The notes: generated from the sequence alone by a model not told the origin. 64,000 bases of DNA from Spartobacteria bacterium (GCA_003167555.1 PMSN01000010.1:117365-181364), one strand, 5' to 3'. Shown: positions 19,114 through 28,127, counted from the first letter of the stretch. Made by a program: numbers and translations.

Positions 19114-19485
19114 AAAAAACAACACGCATACCTATTCGGCGAACCGCTCCCTGCACGACAGGCCGAGGCGATCGATAACATCAAATCAATCAATCGCGAG
19201 CTGCTGGTCGCGGCCGGGGCGGATATACCGGACCGGGCAGCAGCCGCCTTGGATGCGGCGCGCGACTTTGTCTTGGCGGCATTGCACCATCTTCTCGTAG
19301 CGCCAGACCGCTGCCTTCCCGTCGAGGAAATGCCGGTTCGCTACTTCAAGGCTCTGATCGAGCAGGAGCAGTCGCAATTCGCCCCCTTGTTCGAGCCGGT
19401 TCGCTCTCCCTGTCTCCCAAAGTCTGTGCCTATGCCGTCAAAGCTCAATGGCCAGCGGAAGCACCGATCTATCGGGTGTCTGTAA
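19105..19485 (+). CDS. Unrecognised small protein at the edge of the accessory island
   Basis: A possible 126-residue protein, mostly helical in appearance (RQAEAIDNIKSINRELLVAA, then an Ala-rich helix), with a basic, low-complexity end. I do not recognise a family. An alternative start is the ATG at 19111. It overlaps the upstream end of the DUF559 frame by a few codons if that gene uses its GTG. Codon pattern is plausible but nothing else supports it, so it may be non-coding. Confidence 0.35.
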   Translation: MGMKKQHAYLFGEPLPARQAEAIDNIKSINRELLVAAGADIPDRAAAALDAARDFVLAALHHLLVAPDRCLPVEEMPVRYFKALIEQEQSQFAPLFEPVRSPCLPKSVPMPSKLNGQRKHRSIGCL

Positions 19486-19499
19486 CGAGAAACCGGTGC

Positions 19500-19973
19500 A
19501 TGAAACTTCCGCAACTACAGAAGGCTTCGCCTGCGCGATACGGGGCGATTCGCTTCGCCCTTTATGCGAAATGGCTCCGTCAGCATCAAACAAAGGCCGA
19601 GCTGACGATGTGGGACATTCTCGTGAAGTGTTGCCCGGATTTCCGGTTTAGAAGGCAACAGCCGCTTTTCGAACGAATTGCTGATTTTTACTGTCGAGAG
19701 CTGCGGCTTGTCATCGAAGTGGATGGTAATTCTCATCAGACTCCCATCGCAAGGCGCAGGGATACTATCGCCAACGAAAGATATCAGGAAAACGGCTTGA
19801 ATATTCTCCGCGTTCAAAATTGGCACGTCATGTTTGCGCCCGAAAAGGTCGAATTGGTTGTCGTCTCGCTGATAAACATCCTCAGATATTCCGATGAGCT
19901 AAGATGCGGGACTCGCGGTCGCTGCGTCATCGTCTCATTTCGGGAGGACCCAAATTCGTTTCGGCTCATTTGA
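19500..19973 (+). CDS. DUF559 (very-short-patch-repair-like) endonuclease domain protein
   Basis: A 157-residue protein of the PD-(D/E)XK nuclease fold. TKAELTMWDIL, FRRQQPLFERIADFYC and LRLVIEVDGNSH hold the predicted metal-binding Glu/Asp residues, followed by RRDTIANERYQENGLNILRVQN. DUF559 proteins are related to Vsr and restriction-type nucleases, but a role is not established. The ATG at 19500 is chosen over a GTG at 19476. GC content is visibly lower than in flanking housekeeping genes, and the next genes are also accessory types. Confidence 0.8.
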   Translation: MKLPQLQKASPARYGAIRFALYAKWLRQHQTKAELTMWDILVKCCPDFRFRRQQPLFERIADFYCRELRLVIEVDGNSHQTPIARRRDTIANERYQENGLNILRVQNWHVMFAPEKVELVVVSLINILRYSDELRCGTRGRCVIVSFREDPNSFRLI

Positions 19974-20058
19974 AAACTTCTCGACATCGCTATGCCGCTG
20001 TGAAATGCGAATGATAGATGCGCGTGAAGACGAGGACAGCAAACCGCTGGAGGGACGA

Positions 20059-20991
20059 ATGAAATTCACTACCAAATTTCAAGAAAGCACGATCATCCGC
20101 CGCTACGTCGATTTGCCGAAGCTCTTTCATCTGCTGCTTTCACGCCGTCTCTTCTTCCCATCTCTCGGATTGCTGCGCGAGCGCGATCCATTCGAGTGTG
20201 CCACTTTTCCGCCCGGCCGGTACTCTCGCCTTTCGGAGCCAACCTTAAAAACCCGCGCCCGGGACTTAGCAGACGCACTGCCCGAACATCTTTGCCACAG
20301 GGAAGGAAACCGTCGCGCAGCGACAGCTGATTACCTAGCCTTGGTGGAAGAAACTCCGCGCGCGGAACTTGAGAAGTGCGTGTGGGAGCTGGAACGCGAG
20401 AAGCTTTTGGAACAAATAGTATGCAGTTGCTGGTATCAAGGTGAGCCGGAATCAGAGGCGATGTGGAAGCTGTACGCGAATCAGCACGGTGTAGCGATTG
20501 AGACCACAGTGAAGCAGCTCAAGGCTTCGATAAAGAAGGGATATCCTGATGCGTGGAACGCACAGCCAGATCCACCATTCAAACATTGTTACACGGTGGC
20601 AAGAGTGAAGTACCTTGATACTCCGAAAGCCAGCATACCACCTTTCTACTGCCAAAATCCGTGGATGTTGAAGCGTGCCTCCTTCGGTTACGAGAGCGAA
20701 ATTCGCATTTTCCACGAAGTCGACCATCGCATATCCCTTCTCAATGGCGGGGTCAATGTCGAAGTCGATGTCGGAAACCTCGTGAATCGAATCATTATCA
20801 GTCCGTTTCTTTCCGAGCAAACCTGGGTTCCAATTGGCAGCGCTATCGAGAAGATCGTTCAGGAAATAGAGACGCAAGGACGGAAGATAAGGGTAGAACG
20901 ATCTCAACTTCTTTCCACACCCAGCTACCAAAATAAGATTTTCCAAGCCCTCAGCTGGGAGACGGTAAAACCTTTAGTTGGCGTGCTCTGA
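20059..20991 (+). CDS. DUF2971 domain protein
   Basis: A 310-residue protein matching the DUF2971 pattern: YVDLPKLFHLLLSRRLFFPS near the N-terminus, a DPFEC motif, and WKLYANQHGVAIETT in the middle. The function of DUF2971 is unknown; it is often found in defence or mobile contexts (general knowledge). The ATG at 20059 is chosen because GGAGGG at 20049-20054 precedes it; an in-frame ATG at 20005 has no such site. The gene is relatively AT-rich and ends 8 bases from the convergent GIY-YIG gene. Confidence 0.75.
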   Translation: MKFTTKFQESTIIRRYVDLPKLFHLLLSRRLFFPSLGLLRERDPFECATFPPGRYSRLSEPTLKTRARDLADALPEHLCHREGNRRAATADYLALVEETPRAELEKCVWELEREKLLEQIVCSCWYQGEPESEAMWKLYANQHGVAIETTVKQLKASIKKGYPDAWNAQPDPPFKHCYTVARVKYLDTPKASIPPFYCQNPWMLKRASFGYESEIRIFHEVDHRISLLNGGVNVEVDVGNLVNRIIISPFLSEQTWVPIGSAIEKIVQEIETQGRKIRVERSQLLSTPSYQNKIFQALSWETVKPLVGVL

Positions 20992-20999
20992 ATATTGAG

Positions 21000-22024
21000 C
21001 TAGCGAAGAACCCGTTTTGCGAAATCCAAAAGCTCGCGGTCATGGCGCAGCATGAACGTCGCGCGATCATCACGAGGTTGCGCGGTCCAGTAGGCCAATG
21101 AGTTATCGAGATCACGCAGCAGTTCATCTCGAAAGGGCAAAAGCACCTCCCGTACTTCGGAAGTAGGCTGAATCCTCAAGCGTGCAATTTGGTCCAAGTA
21201 ATTTTGTATGTAGTTGATCCGCGGCCAGCCCGCGTGCGCGCTAAGGGCGTCTGCCCACGTCGGGTGAGTGGCCAGTTTCTCAGTCCATTTGCGGTCGTCA
21301 TCTTCAAGAAATCGTCATCTTCAAGAAATGTCTGACTACTGAAGTATTTTTTCCAGCACTTGGAAAAATTCTCTATATTCCCTTGCAGCCGGAATAGATC
21401 AGCCATGGCGACAAAGCACCGAGCGTGACCACGTGCTGCTCCTTGCTTGAGGTAATTCATCGCTGCCGAAAAATCAGGAGGATCAAGGAGGTGCGAGTAG
21501 TATTCGGCTAGAGCTGTATAGGCGGCTGGGAAATCGAGAGCCACTGCCCTCTTCAAGAGCCGAAGAGACTCCGCGCTATCCTGAATGGTGTCTCCTAAAC
21601 CAAACCAGGCCGCCATCGCAGCTACGTATGTCTCATACGCTAAATGTCGATCCGAATCGTCGAAATTTACGTTCGATGATTTGCTACCTGAAATCTCACG
21701 GGTCTGTGAAATTGTCTCTGGCGACCCAAAGCGTCGTTTAGCATCTAAAAGAAAGTCAATCGCTCTTGGCAGGGGTACCTCAAAGAACTCTCGGTTACCT
21801 GCTAGTCGGAAACCATTATGCTCCAAAATCGCATGCACGTAACGCTCCGCGACATCGCAGTCTGCGAACGCCGCCGTGTAAGCGACCTCGAAAGGGGTCG
21901 CAACCGCGGTGGCCTGAGAAAGTTCCCGCGCGCGTTCGCTGGGATCACGTTCCGTCTTGCCAATCTTTACAAGGCCCGGGATCGACGGGTTAAATAAAAT
22001 ATAGATGTATCCAATTTCTCCCAT
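21000..22024 (-). pseudogene. GIY-YIG (T5orf172-type) nuclease with Sel1-like repeats, frameshifted by a 17-bp tandem duplication
   Basis: The N-terminal 100 residues are a GIY-YIG domain of the T5orf172/MUG113 type (GYIYILFNPSIPGLVKIGKT, then SERARELSQATAVATPFEV). Residues about 125-225 contain Sel1/TPR-like repeats. The current frame runs 21176-22024 (282 residues). A 17-bp direct duplication (21296-21312 and 21313-21329) shifts the frame: removing one copy gives one uninterrupted frame of exactly 336 codons down to 21000, joining an in-frame tail that contains INYIQNYLDQIARLRIQPTS. The tail is still intact, so the lesion looks recent, or the repeat may work as a phase switch. Slipped-strand reversal is plausible. 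Confidence 0.85.
21296..21329. repeat. 17-bp perfect tandem duplication
   Basis: CGTCATCTTCAAGAAAT occurs twice in direct contact inside the GIY-YIG/Sel1 gene. Because 17 is not a multiple of three, it breaks the frame; loss of one copy restores it. Confidence 0.97.
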
Positions 22025-22057
22025 GTCTCTTTCGTAAGTGCGACGGACTCAAGTTTG

Positions 22058-22325
22058 TTACTCCTCCTCCGCGGCGCGCCGGCCAACACACGCCACCCAA
22101 ATATAGTCGATGTAGGTCTTAGCAGAGTCGTGGCGGTCTTCAAAGGTGCGCTTTCTCCTTCGTCTCGCCCCAGAAGATTTCGTAGTTGCGGCTCGAGTTG
22201 AAGGGCGGATCGATGTAGACCAGATCAACGCACGCCTCCGGCAGCTTGCGCAGTTGATCGAGATTATCGCCGCAGTGAATACCGCGCGTATCGACGAGCA
22301 GGAAAGGATTTAGGGGGTTCGCCAT
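22058..22325 (-). pseudogene. N-terminal remnant of an adenine-specific DNA methyltransferase
   Basis: The first 61 codons (22140-22325) encode GIHCGDNLDQL and LVYIDPPFNSSRNYEIF, the catalytic DPPF motif IV with its conserved flank of beta-class N6-adenine methyltransferases. The frame then stops; shifting by one base continues the family sequence as TFEDRHDSAKTYIDYI before it ends in unrelated residues and a stop at 22058. The gene is therefore frameshifted and lacks nearly all of its body, including the SAM-binding FxGxG motif. It is a stump of a type III-like or orphan methyltransferase and marks a decayed restriction-modification locus. Confidence 0.85.
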
Positions 22326-22434
22326 CCACGCGAATCATAGAGGCACTGCGCGCAGCGTCAATTCCTCGCACAGTTTGGTAGTGCGACAAACGGAACGAAG
22401 TTATTCGGCTCTTCCGAATGAGAGGCGCCTCAAA

Positions 22435-23406
22435 TCAAAACGTGAAGACGCTCAGGAAGGCGACCTCGATCGCGAGCGCCTCCTGGATGTTGCGACCAAG
22501 ATGATCGCGCAGCTCTTCGAGACGCCGGATACGGCGCAAAATTTCGGACGTCTTCAATTTCTGCGCGAGGATTTCTGTTTGTTTTTGCGCGGAGGGAAGC
22601 TCGCGCTGCTTCACACCGGTGCTCGCCCGGAGCACGTCCGACCACCAGAAGAAGAGCGTTTCCACCAGCCGTGAACGCTGGCGCACATACTGGCTTTCCG
22701 TGAGCGCTTTGAAATAGTCTTCGCGCTCGTCCAGCCACGCGCCGTCCGTCGTTTGCTTGTAACGGGCTTCTTCTCGCTTCAACGCGGCGGCGTTCTCGGT
22801 TTGAATGGCGTCGCGCATTTGCGCGAGCAGCCGATGAAAGCCGCGCGCCAGCCGGTAGGCAGGCTGCACTCCCTTCGCCGCCGGAGCGACCGCAGTCGCG
22901 AGCAATTCGACCAGCTCCTTTTCCTCCGCGGACAGCGCCGCCTTCTCGTCCGCCGCGAGCGGGACCGCGATGCAGCGCGATAAAATCGTGTCCGGCAAAA
23001 CTTCCGGCATCGCGCTCAGGAGAATCAAGAGCGAGTCGTTAGGCGGTTCTTCGAGCGTTTTCAGGAATGCATTCGCCGCCTGGGGCTGGAGGCGATCGGC
23101 ATCGGCGACGATCGCCACTTTCCGTCGGCCTTCGGAGCTGCGCATCTGCAAGGCATGCTCGAGCGCGCGCACTTGTTCGATGACGATGCGGCGCGATTTC
23201 GATTCCGGTTCGGCGAGATAAACGCCCGGCGGTTGGGAGGCGAAGACGTCACCGGACTTTGTGCCGATTACGAGATTCGAAAGATCGGAGGTGAGTCCGC
23301 GTTTGCCGCTGCCCGCCGGTCCGGAGATCAGGTAGGCGTGAGCGAGGCGGCCATTCTCATGCGCACGGCTCAGGTATTCGAAAGCGCCAGAGCGAGTGAA
23401 GGCCAT
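22435..23406 (-). CDS. holB: DNA polymerase III delta' subunit
   Basis: A 323-residue AAA+ clamp-loader subunit. LISGPAGSGKRGL is the P-loop, IVADADRLQPQAANAFLKTLEEPP is the conserved region around the second motif, and TILSRCIAVPL is the SRC motif. The frame is open to 23469, but family homology starts at MAFTRSGAFEYL (ATG 23406). It begins 2 bases after the thymidylate kinase stop, the tmk-holB arrangement common in bacteria. Confidence 0.92.
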   Translation of the reverse strand: MAFTRSGAFEYLSRAHENGRLAHAYLISGPAGSGKRGLTSDLSNLVIGTKSGDVFASQPPGVYLAEPESKSRRIVIEQVRALEHALQMRSSEGRRKVAIVADADRLQPQAANAFLKTLEEPPNDSLLILLSAMPEVLPDTILSRCIAVPLAADEKAALSAEEKELVELLATAVAPAAKGVQPAYRLARGFHRLLAQMRDAIQTENAAALKREEARYKQTTDGAWLDEREDYFKALTESQYVRQRSRLVETLFFWWSDVLRASTGVKQRELPSAQKQTEILAQKLKTSEILRRIRRLEELRDHLGRNIQEALAIEVAFLSVFTF

Positions 23407-23408
23407 CG

Positions 23409-24077
23409 TTACATTTCCGATTTGTTTGCGGGCGCAACGGCCGGAAATCGGCGCGACAACGTATCCCAAACTTGCTGCTCAATCTCGGATGCGGATTGCG
23501 AGCCCTCCATTAAGACAACCCGATCCGGTTCGCGCTTGGCGAGTTCGCGATAGCCTGCGCAGACCCGCTCATAAAATTCGACCGGCTCCTGCTCCATGCG
23601 ATCGACCACCACCGCGGGGCGCACCCGTCGCAACATCCGCGCGCGGGCGGTGGCGACATCCACGTCGAGGACAAAGGTCAGATCGGGCCGAGCCGCGCCG
23701 ACAGCGAATGCGTTAAGGGCTTCAACAATCTCCGGCGAAAGTTTGCGCGCGACGCCTTGATAGACAGTGGTCGAATCAAAAAAACGATCCGAAATCACGA
23801 CCGTCCCTTTTTCGAGCGCCGGCTGAATCGTCTCGCGGACGAGCTGGCTGCGACTCGCTTCGAAAAGCAACACCTCCGTCTCCGGTGTCATGGCAAAACT
23901 TTCCGGGGCGAACTGGAGGAGATCGCGAATCTTCTCGCCGATGGCGGTGCCGCCGGGCTCGCGCGTGACGAGCACGGGCACGCCTTCTTGCTCGAGGCGC
24001 GTGGCGAGCCGTTGCACCTGCGTGGATTTCCCGCAGCCTTCCGATCCTTCGAATGTGATAAACACGCCGCGCGACAT
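23409..24077 (-). CDS. tmk: Thymidylate kinase
   Basis: A 222-residue kinase phosphorylating dTMP to dTDP. The P-loop is FEGSEGCGKSTQ, the DR(F/Y) motif is SDRFFDSTTVYQG, and the lid contains MLRRVRPAVVVDRME. Length is normal. It is co-transcribed with holB. The palindromic element at 24154-24340 lies upstream, so the promoter is in the short gap or inside the repeat. Confidence 0.96.
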   Translation of the reverse strand: MSRGVFITFEGSEGCGKSTQVQRLATRLEQEGVPVLVTREPGGTAIGEKIRDLLQFAPESFAMTPETEVLLFEASRSQLVRETIQPALEKGTVVISDRFFDSTTVYQGVARKLSPEIVEALNAFAVGAARPDLTFVLDVDVATARARMLRRVRPAVVVDRMEQEPVEFYERVCAGYRELAKREPDRVVLMEGSQSASEIEQQVWDTLSRRFPAVAPANKSEM

Positions 24078-24153
24078 CTTGAGCGAGTGTGAAACAAAGG
24101 AGCGCAGTTGTCGAATTTACTGCGGCGGTTGCCCTGGAAGGGTCCGAGTGGCG

Positions 24154-24340
24154 TGTCATCCCGAGCCGCGCAGACGGCTCGGGACCTCGCAATAGGTCTA
24201 GCGCTTTCGCGCAATACCACGCGTTTACGTTGGATCACGCGTCGACGCCACTCGGCGATACAATTTGCAGTTGTGAGGTCCACATTCGGCTGCGCCTCAG
24301 TGCAGGCTCTCTTTTCCCGTCTGCGCGGCTCGGGATGACA
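24154..24340. repeat. REP/MITE-like palindromic element, TGTCATCCCGAGCC family, copy 3
   Basis: About 187 bp from TGTCATCCCGAGCCGCG to CGCGGCTCGGGATGACA. The core contains GCGTTTACGTTGGATCACG and ACAATTTGCAGTTGTGAGGT, also recognisable in copy 2. The segment GAGGTCCACATTCGG to CAGGCTCTC inside the right half looks like an extra insert of about 30 bases. The element fills most of the 313-base gap between tmk and the EVE gene; nothing else is seen there. Confidence 0.88.
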
Positions 24341-24390
24341 GCATTTCCTGAGCGTTGTCCAATGAATCGTGTTCAGTTATTTACAGGGGA

Positions 24391-24801
24391 ATGAAAAAAT
24401 TCTGGCTCGTGAAACAGGAACCATCCGCTTATTCCTGGGAAAATTTTGTGGCGGATGGGAAGACGGCCTGGACCGGCGTCCGCAATTACACGGCGCGGAA
24501 TAATCTGCGCGCGATGCGAAAAGACGATCAGGTGTTTTTCTATCACAGCGTGACGGACAAGGCCGTCGTGGGCATCGCAAGGGTGGTGAAGGAGGCGTAT
24601 CCCGATCCGACTGCGACCGAAGGTGAATGGAGCGCGGTCGATCTCGCGCCGGAGAAAGGGTTGCCACGTCCCGTGACGCTGGAGGAGATCAAGGATAATC
24701 CGAAGCTGAAAACTATCGCGCTGTTGCGGCTCTCGCGTTTGTCAGTCCAGCCGCTGGCGAGCGCGGAGTTCCAAGAGATTCTTCTAATGGCGAAAAGGTA
24801 G
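24391..24801 (+). CDS. EVE domain protein
   Basis: A 136-residue EVE (thymocyte nuclear protein 1-like) domain. FWLVKQEPSAYSWENF opens the fold, WTGVRNYTARNNLR and DQVFFYHS follow. EVE domains are PUA-like folds thought to bind modified bases in DNA or RNA. The ATG at 24391, preceded by AGGGGA, is used; the open frame extends 12 codons upstream without homology. No partner gene is adjacent. Confidence 0.9.
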   Translation: MKKFWLVKQEPSAYSWENFVADGKTAWTGVRNYTARNNLRAMRKDDQVFFYHSVTDKAVVGIARVVKEAYPDPTATEGEWSAVDLAPEKGLPRPVTLEEIKDNPKLKTIALLRLSRLSVQPLASAEFQEILLMAKR

Positions 24802-24858
24802 CGCGAGCGGCCACGCGATTGCGCTTGTTTGCTGGGCGGTTGGCGTCGAAAATCCGGT

Positions 24859-25671
24859 GTGAACGGCGCGTCCGCGACCTCTTTGTCCCCCATCTTCGCT
24901 GCCTCGGCGCAATCAGACCGCGAAGCGCTCATCGTTTCGCTGCATGATGTCGCGCCTGCCACGCGCGAAGATTGCATCCAAATTCTCGCGCAACTCTCCC
25001 GGCGCGGCGTGCCGGTCTCTTCGTTGCTCGTGGTGCCCAATTATCATCGCCGCGGCCCGTCGATGGAAGATCCGGCGTTCGTCCGCTGGCTGCGCGATCT
25101 GGAAACCGATGGCCACGAAATTGTCATTCACGGTTATTTCCACGAGCGGCCACGGCAAGACAGAGAAAGCGCCGGCGCGAAATTCTTGACCCGCGTCTAT
25201 ACGAGTGATGAAGGCGAGTTTTATGATCTCGATTACGACGAGGCGTTTCGGCGGATCACGCGAGCACGAGAGGAGTTGAACGGCGCGGGGCTGAAGCCGC
25301 GCGGTTTCATTGCGCCGGCATGGTTGCTGGGCTCCGAAGCGGAGCGGGCCGCCGCCGCCGCGGACATGGAATATACCACCCTGCTCACCGGAGTGCGCGA
25401 CTTGCGATCCGGCGAGGAATTTCCCGCACGCACTTTGGTCTACAGTGTGCGAAGCGGCTGGCGCCGGACGGCGAGTTTGGCTTGGAACGGATTGCTTTGC
25501 CGTCATCTCGCGAGAATGCCGCTGGCGCGCGTGAGCATTCACCCGCCAGATTTGCATCACCGGGAAATCTGGAGGCAGATCCTGCGCTCAATCGATCGGC
25601 TGACGGAAAATCGGACGCCGACAACCTACAGGGATTGGGTCGCGGAAAAACGCAGCCGCGCCGGTACCTGA
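24859..25671 (+). CDS. DUF2334 polysaccharide deacetylase-like protein
   Basis: About 270 residues of the DUF2334 branch of the carbohydrate esterase 4 fold. IVSLHDVAPATRED holds the first metal Asp/His positions, and GHEIVIHGYFHE is the zinc-binding segment. FIAPAWLLG and VSIHPPDLHH complete the active site. The start is unclear: TTG 24829 or GTG 24859; I use the latter. It precedes the PHP-glycosyltransferase gene by 12 bases, so the pair probably acts on the same glycan or glycolipid (inference). Confidence 0.82.
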   Translation: MNGASATSLSPIFAASAQSDREALIVSLHDVAPATREDCIQILAQLSRRGVPVSSLLVVPNYHRRGPSMEDPAFVRWLRDLETDGHEIVIHGYFHERPRQDRESAGAKFLTRVYTSDEGEFYDLDYDEAFRRITRAREELNGAGLKPRGFIAPAWLLGSEAERAAAAADMEYTTLLTGVRDLRSGEEFPARTLVYSVRSGWRRTASLAWNGLLCRHLARMPLARVSIHPPDLHHREIWRQILRSIDRLTENRTPTTYRDWVAEKRSRAGT

Positions 25672-25683
25672 GCGATTACCCGC

Positions 25684-28086
25684 ATGAGTCGCTGCGATCT
25701 TCACATTCATTCGCGCTTCAGCGCGCGCTCCGAAGAATGGCTCTTCCGACGGTTCGATTTTCCAGACAGTTATTCGGATCCAAAGGAGCTCTACGGCCAG
25801 CTTCGCGCGAAGGGAATGGATTTCGTCACGATCACCGATCATGACACGATCGACGGGAATCTCGAGATCGCTGCTCTAAAGCATACGTTCATCAGCGAAG
25901 AAGTTACCACTTATTTTCCTCAAGATCAGTGTAAACTTCATCTGCTCGTCTGGGGAATAACCGAGGCGCAACATTCCGAAATCGCGGCTCGAAGGGAGAA
26001 CATTTTCGATCTTCAGAGTTATCTCCAGAACGCGGGAATCTGCCACTCCGTCGCTCACCCGCTCTACAGCATTAACGGCAAACTCAAAGCCGCGCATCTC
26101 GAGCGTTTGATTCTTCTCTTCAAACATTTCGAAGGTATTAACGGTTTGCGCGATGCGCTTCTGAGCGAGTTGGCCCGCGAACTATTCTCCGCGCTCACGC
26201 CGGAAAAAATCGAGGAGCTGGCGAACCGCCACAACCTCCAGCCCACTCACCCCGAGCCGTGGAAGAAAATCTTCACGGGCGGCTCGGACGACCACGGAGG
26301 GCAATTTGTCGCCGGCGCCTACACGGAAACGCCGGCGGCACGATCCGCCTCGGATTTCCTCCAGCACATTCGCGCGGGGAAATGCACGCCCCACGGTGAA
26401 GGCGGCACTCCGCTGGCTTTGTCGCACGGTTTTTACAACACGGTTTCCTGTTTCATCCAGGACCGGTTCACGGAACACCTCGGACCGAGCGCGCCGTTAC
26501 TGGAGACGATGTTCTCGCGCTTCATGGAAGGACGCGACCCGACTGAATTCACCTTGCGCGAGAAAGCCACCTTCATCGCGCAAGGAGTGATGTCGGGAAA
26601 AATCTTCGAGCTGGCCAAGCCGCGCAACGTGTCGCTTTGGAAAGGCCTCTCGAAACATTTCGCGCGGCCGAAAGTGAAAGCGCAGTTGGCGAAGGAGATG
26701 GAGGGTGTGACGGAGCCGGAGCGGCGCACGTTCCTGATGGCGAACCTGGTTTGCGAACAACTCGCGTTTCGTCTCTTCGAGAAATTCGTGCAGCAGATCA
26801 GGAACGGCAATGTGATCGAGAGCATGCAGGCCTTGAGCGGCATCGCGCCGATCGTGGTCCTGCTCTCGCCTTATCTTTACGCGTTCCACAGCCAGGCCCC
26901 GTCCCGCCGGTGGTTGCGCGAAATTTTTTCGCAGATGACCGGGGCCATTCCTCTCGCGCTCCAAAATCGCAAGCGCGCGTGGTTCACCGACACGCTCGAC
27001 GACGTGAATGGCGTCGCGACTACGATCCGGAAAATGACGGCAGCAGGCGTCGCGGCGGGCGAGAAACTGATTGTCGTCACTTCCCGCCGCGATCTGAATA
27101 TCGACGACATTCCGATCAAGAATTTCCGGCCCATCGGCGAGTTCGAATTGCCCGAGTACGAGCTGCAACGCCTGAGCTTTCCACCCATCATGCAGATTCT
27201 CGATTACGTGCAGCGGGAGCAATTCAGCGAAATTATTATCAGCACGCCAGGACCGATGGGCCTGACCGCCTTGCTCGCCGCGAAGATGTTGAATCTGCAA
27301 ACGAGCGGCATTTATCACACGGACATCCCGGAGTACGTCCGCATTTTGACGGACGATCGTTTTCTCGAAAGCCTGGCCTGGAGTTACATGCACTGGCTCT
27401 ACGGGCAGGTGGATACGGTCTTTGTTAACTCGGAGCAGTACCGGAAATGCTGGATCGATCGCGGGTTCGCGCCGGAGAAATTGAAGATCCTTCCGCGCGG
27501 GCTCGACACCGATTTGTTCAATCCGGCGCGGCGCGACCTTTCCTTCTGGCAGGAGTCCAAAGCGAAGGTCAAAGAAGTTCGCCTTCTCTATGTGGGCCGC
27601 ATCTCGCGCGAAAAAGATCTCGATGTGCTCGCCGCCGCCTATCGCAAGGTGCGTGACTCGGGTCTGCCGGTGAAGCTGTTCATCGTCGGACACGGACCAT
27701 ACTCCGAGGCCCTGGCCGCCAGTTTGCCTGACGCCATTTTCGCCGGCTACCTCAAGGGCGAGAAACTGGCGACAGCTTACGCCTCGGCCGACATCTTCGT
27801 TTTTCCCAGCACGACCGACACATTCGGGAACGTGATCATCGAAGCGCAAGCATCCGGCCTTCCCGTGATCGTCTCCGATCTGGGCGGCCCAAAGGAGCTG
27901 GTCGAGAATGGAGTTACCGGTCTAATCACCAAAGCTCGCGACGTTGATGACTTGGAGCGAGCGATCTCATTGCTCGTGAACGATGAGGAAATGCGAAAGC
28001 GAATGGGAGAGAGAGCGCGGCAAAGCGTGCTGGATCGCAGCTGGCCCGAAGCGTTCCGGGAGTTCTGGCATACGACCGATCTATAA
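25684..28086 (+). CDS. PHP phosphoesterase-glycosyltransferase (GT4) fusion
   Basis: An 800-residue two-domain protein. Residues 1 to about 210 are a PHP domain: CDLHIHSRFS (H7, H9), FVTITDHDTIDG (D52, H53, D54), and SDDHGG near residue 200. A middle region of about 190 residues is not recognised. From about residue 410 a GT-B glycosyltransferase follows, with YVGRISREKDLDVLAAAY and DIFVFPSTTDTFGNVIIEAQ, the family-4 donor site. The PHP domain may hydrolyse a phosphate from a sugar or lipid intermediate that the transferase handles. It is probably co-transcribed with the DUF2334 gene. Confidence 0.85.
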   Translation: MSRCDLHIHSRFSARSEEWLFRRFDFPDSYSDPKELYGQLRAKGMDFVTITDHDTIDGNLEIAALKHTFISEEVTTYFPQDQCKLHLLVWGITEAQHSEIAARRENIFDLQSYLQNAGICHSVAHPLYSINGKLKAAHLERLILLFKHFEGINGLRDALLSELARELFSALTPEKIEELANRHNLQPTHPEPWKKIFTGGSDDHGGQFVAGAYTETPAARSASDFLQHIRAGKCTPHGEGGTPLALSHGFYNTVSCFIQDRFTEHLGPSAPLLETMFSRFMEGRDPTEFTLREKATFIAQGVMSGKIFELAKPRNVSLWKGLSKHFARPKVKAQLAKEMEGVTEPERRTFLMANLVCEQLAFRLFEKFVQQIRNGNVIESMQALSGIAPIVVLLSPYLYAFHSQAPSRRWLREIFSQMTGAIPLALQNRKRAWFTDTLDDVNGVATTIRKMTAAGVAAGEKLIVVTSRRDLNIDDIPIKNFRPIGEFELPEYELQRLSFPPIMQILDYVQREQFSEIIISTPGPMGLTALLAAKMLNLQTSGIYHTDIPEYVRILTDDRFLESLAWSYMHWLYGQVDTVFVNSEQYRKCWIDRGFAPEKLKILPRGLDTDLFNPARRDLSFWQESKAKVKEVRLLYVGRISREKDLDVLAAAYRKVRDSGLPVKLFIVGHGPYSEALAASLPDAIFAGYLKGEKLATAYASADIFVFPSTTDTFGNVIIEAQASGLPVIVSDLGGPKELVENGVTGLITKARDVDDLERAISLLVNDEEMRKRMGERARQSVLDRSWPEAFREFWHTTDL

Positions 28087-28127
28087 TCTCCATACGAACC
28101 AAATGGTACTCCTCCTTGGGGAAGCAA

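Noticed and set aside
19186..19377. Minus-strand 63-residue frame inside the island-edge gene
   Set aside because: No start context and no family; the plus-strand frame is somewhat more plausible, though itself weak.
26497..27849. Minus-strand frame of 450 residues opposite the PHP-glycosyltransferase gene
   Set aside because: Same pattern of antisense shadow in a GC-rich gene; no motif.
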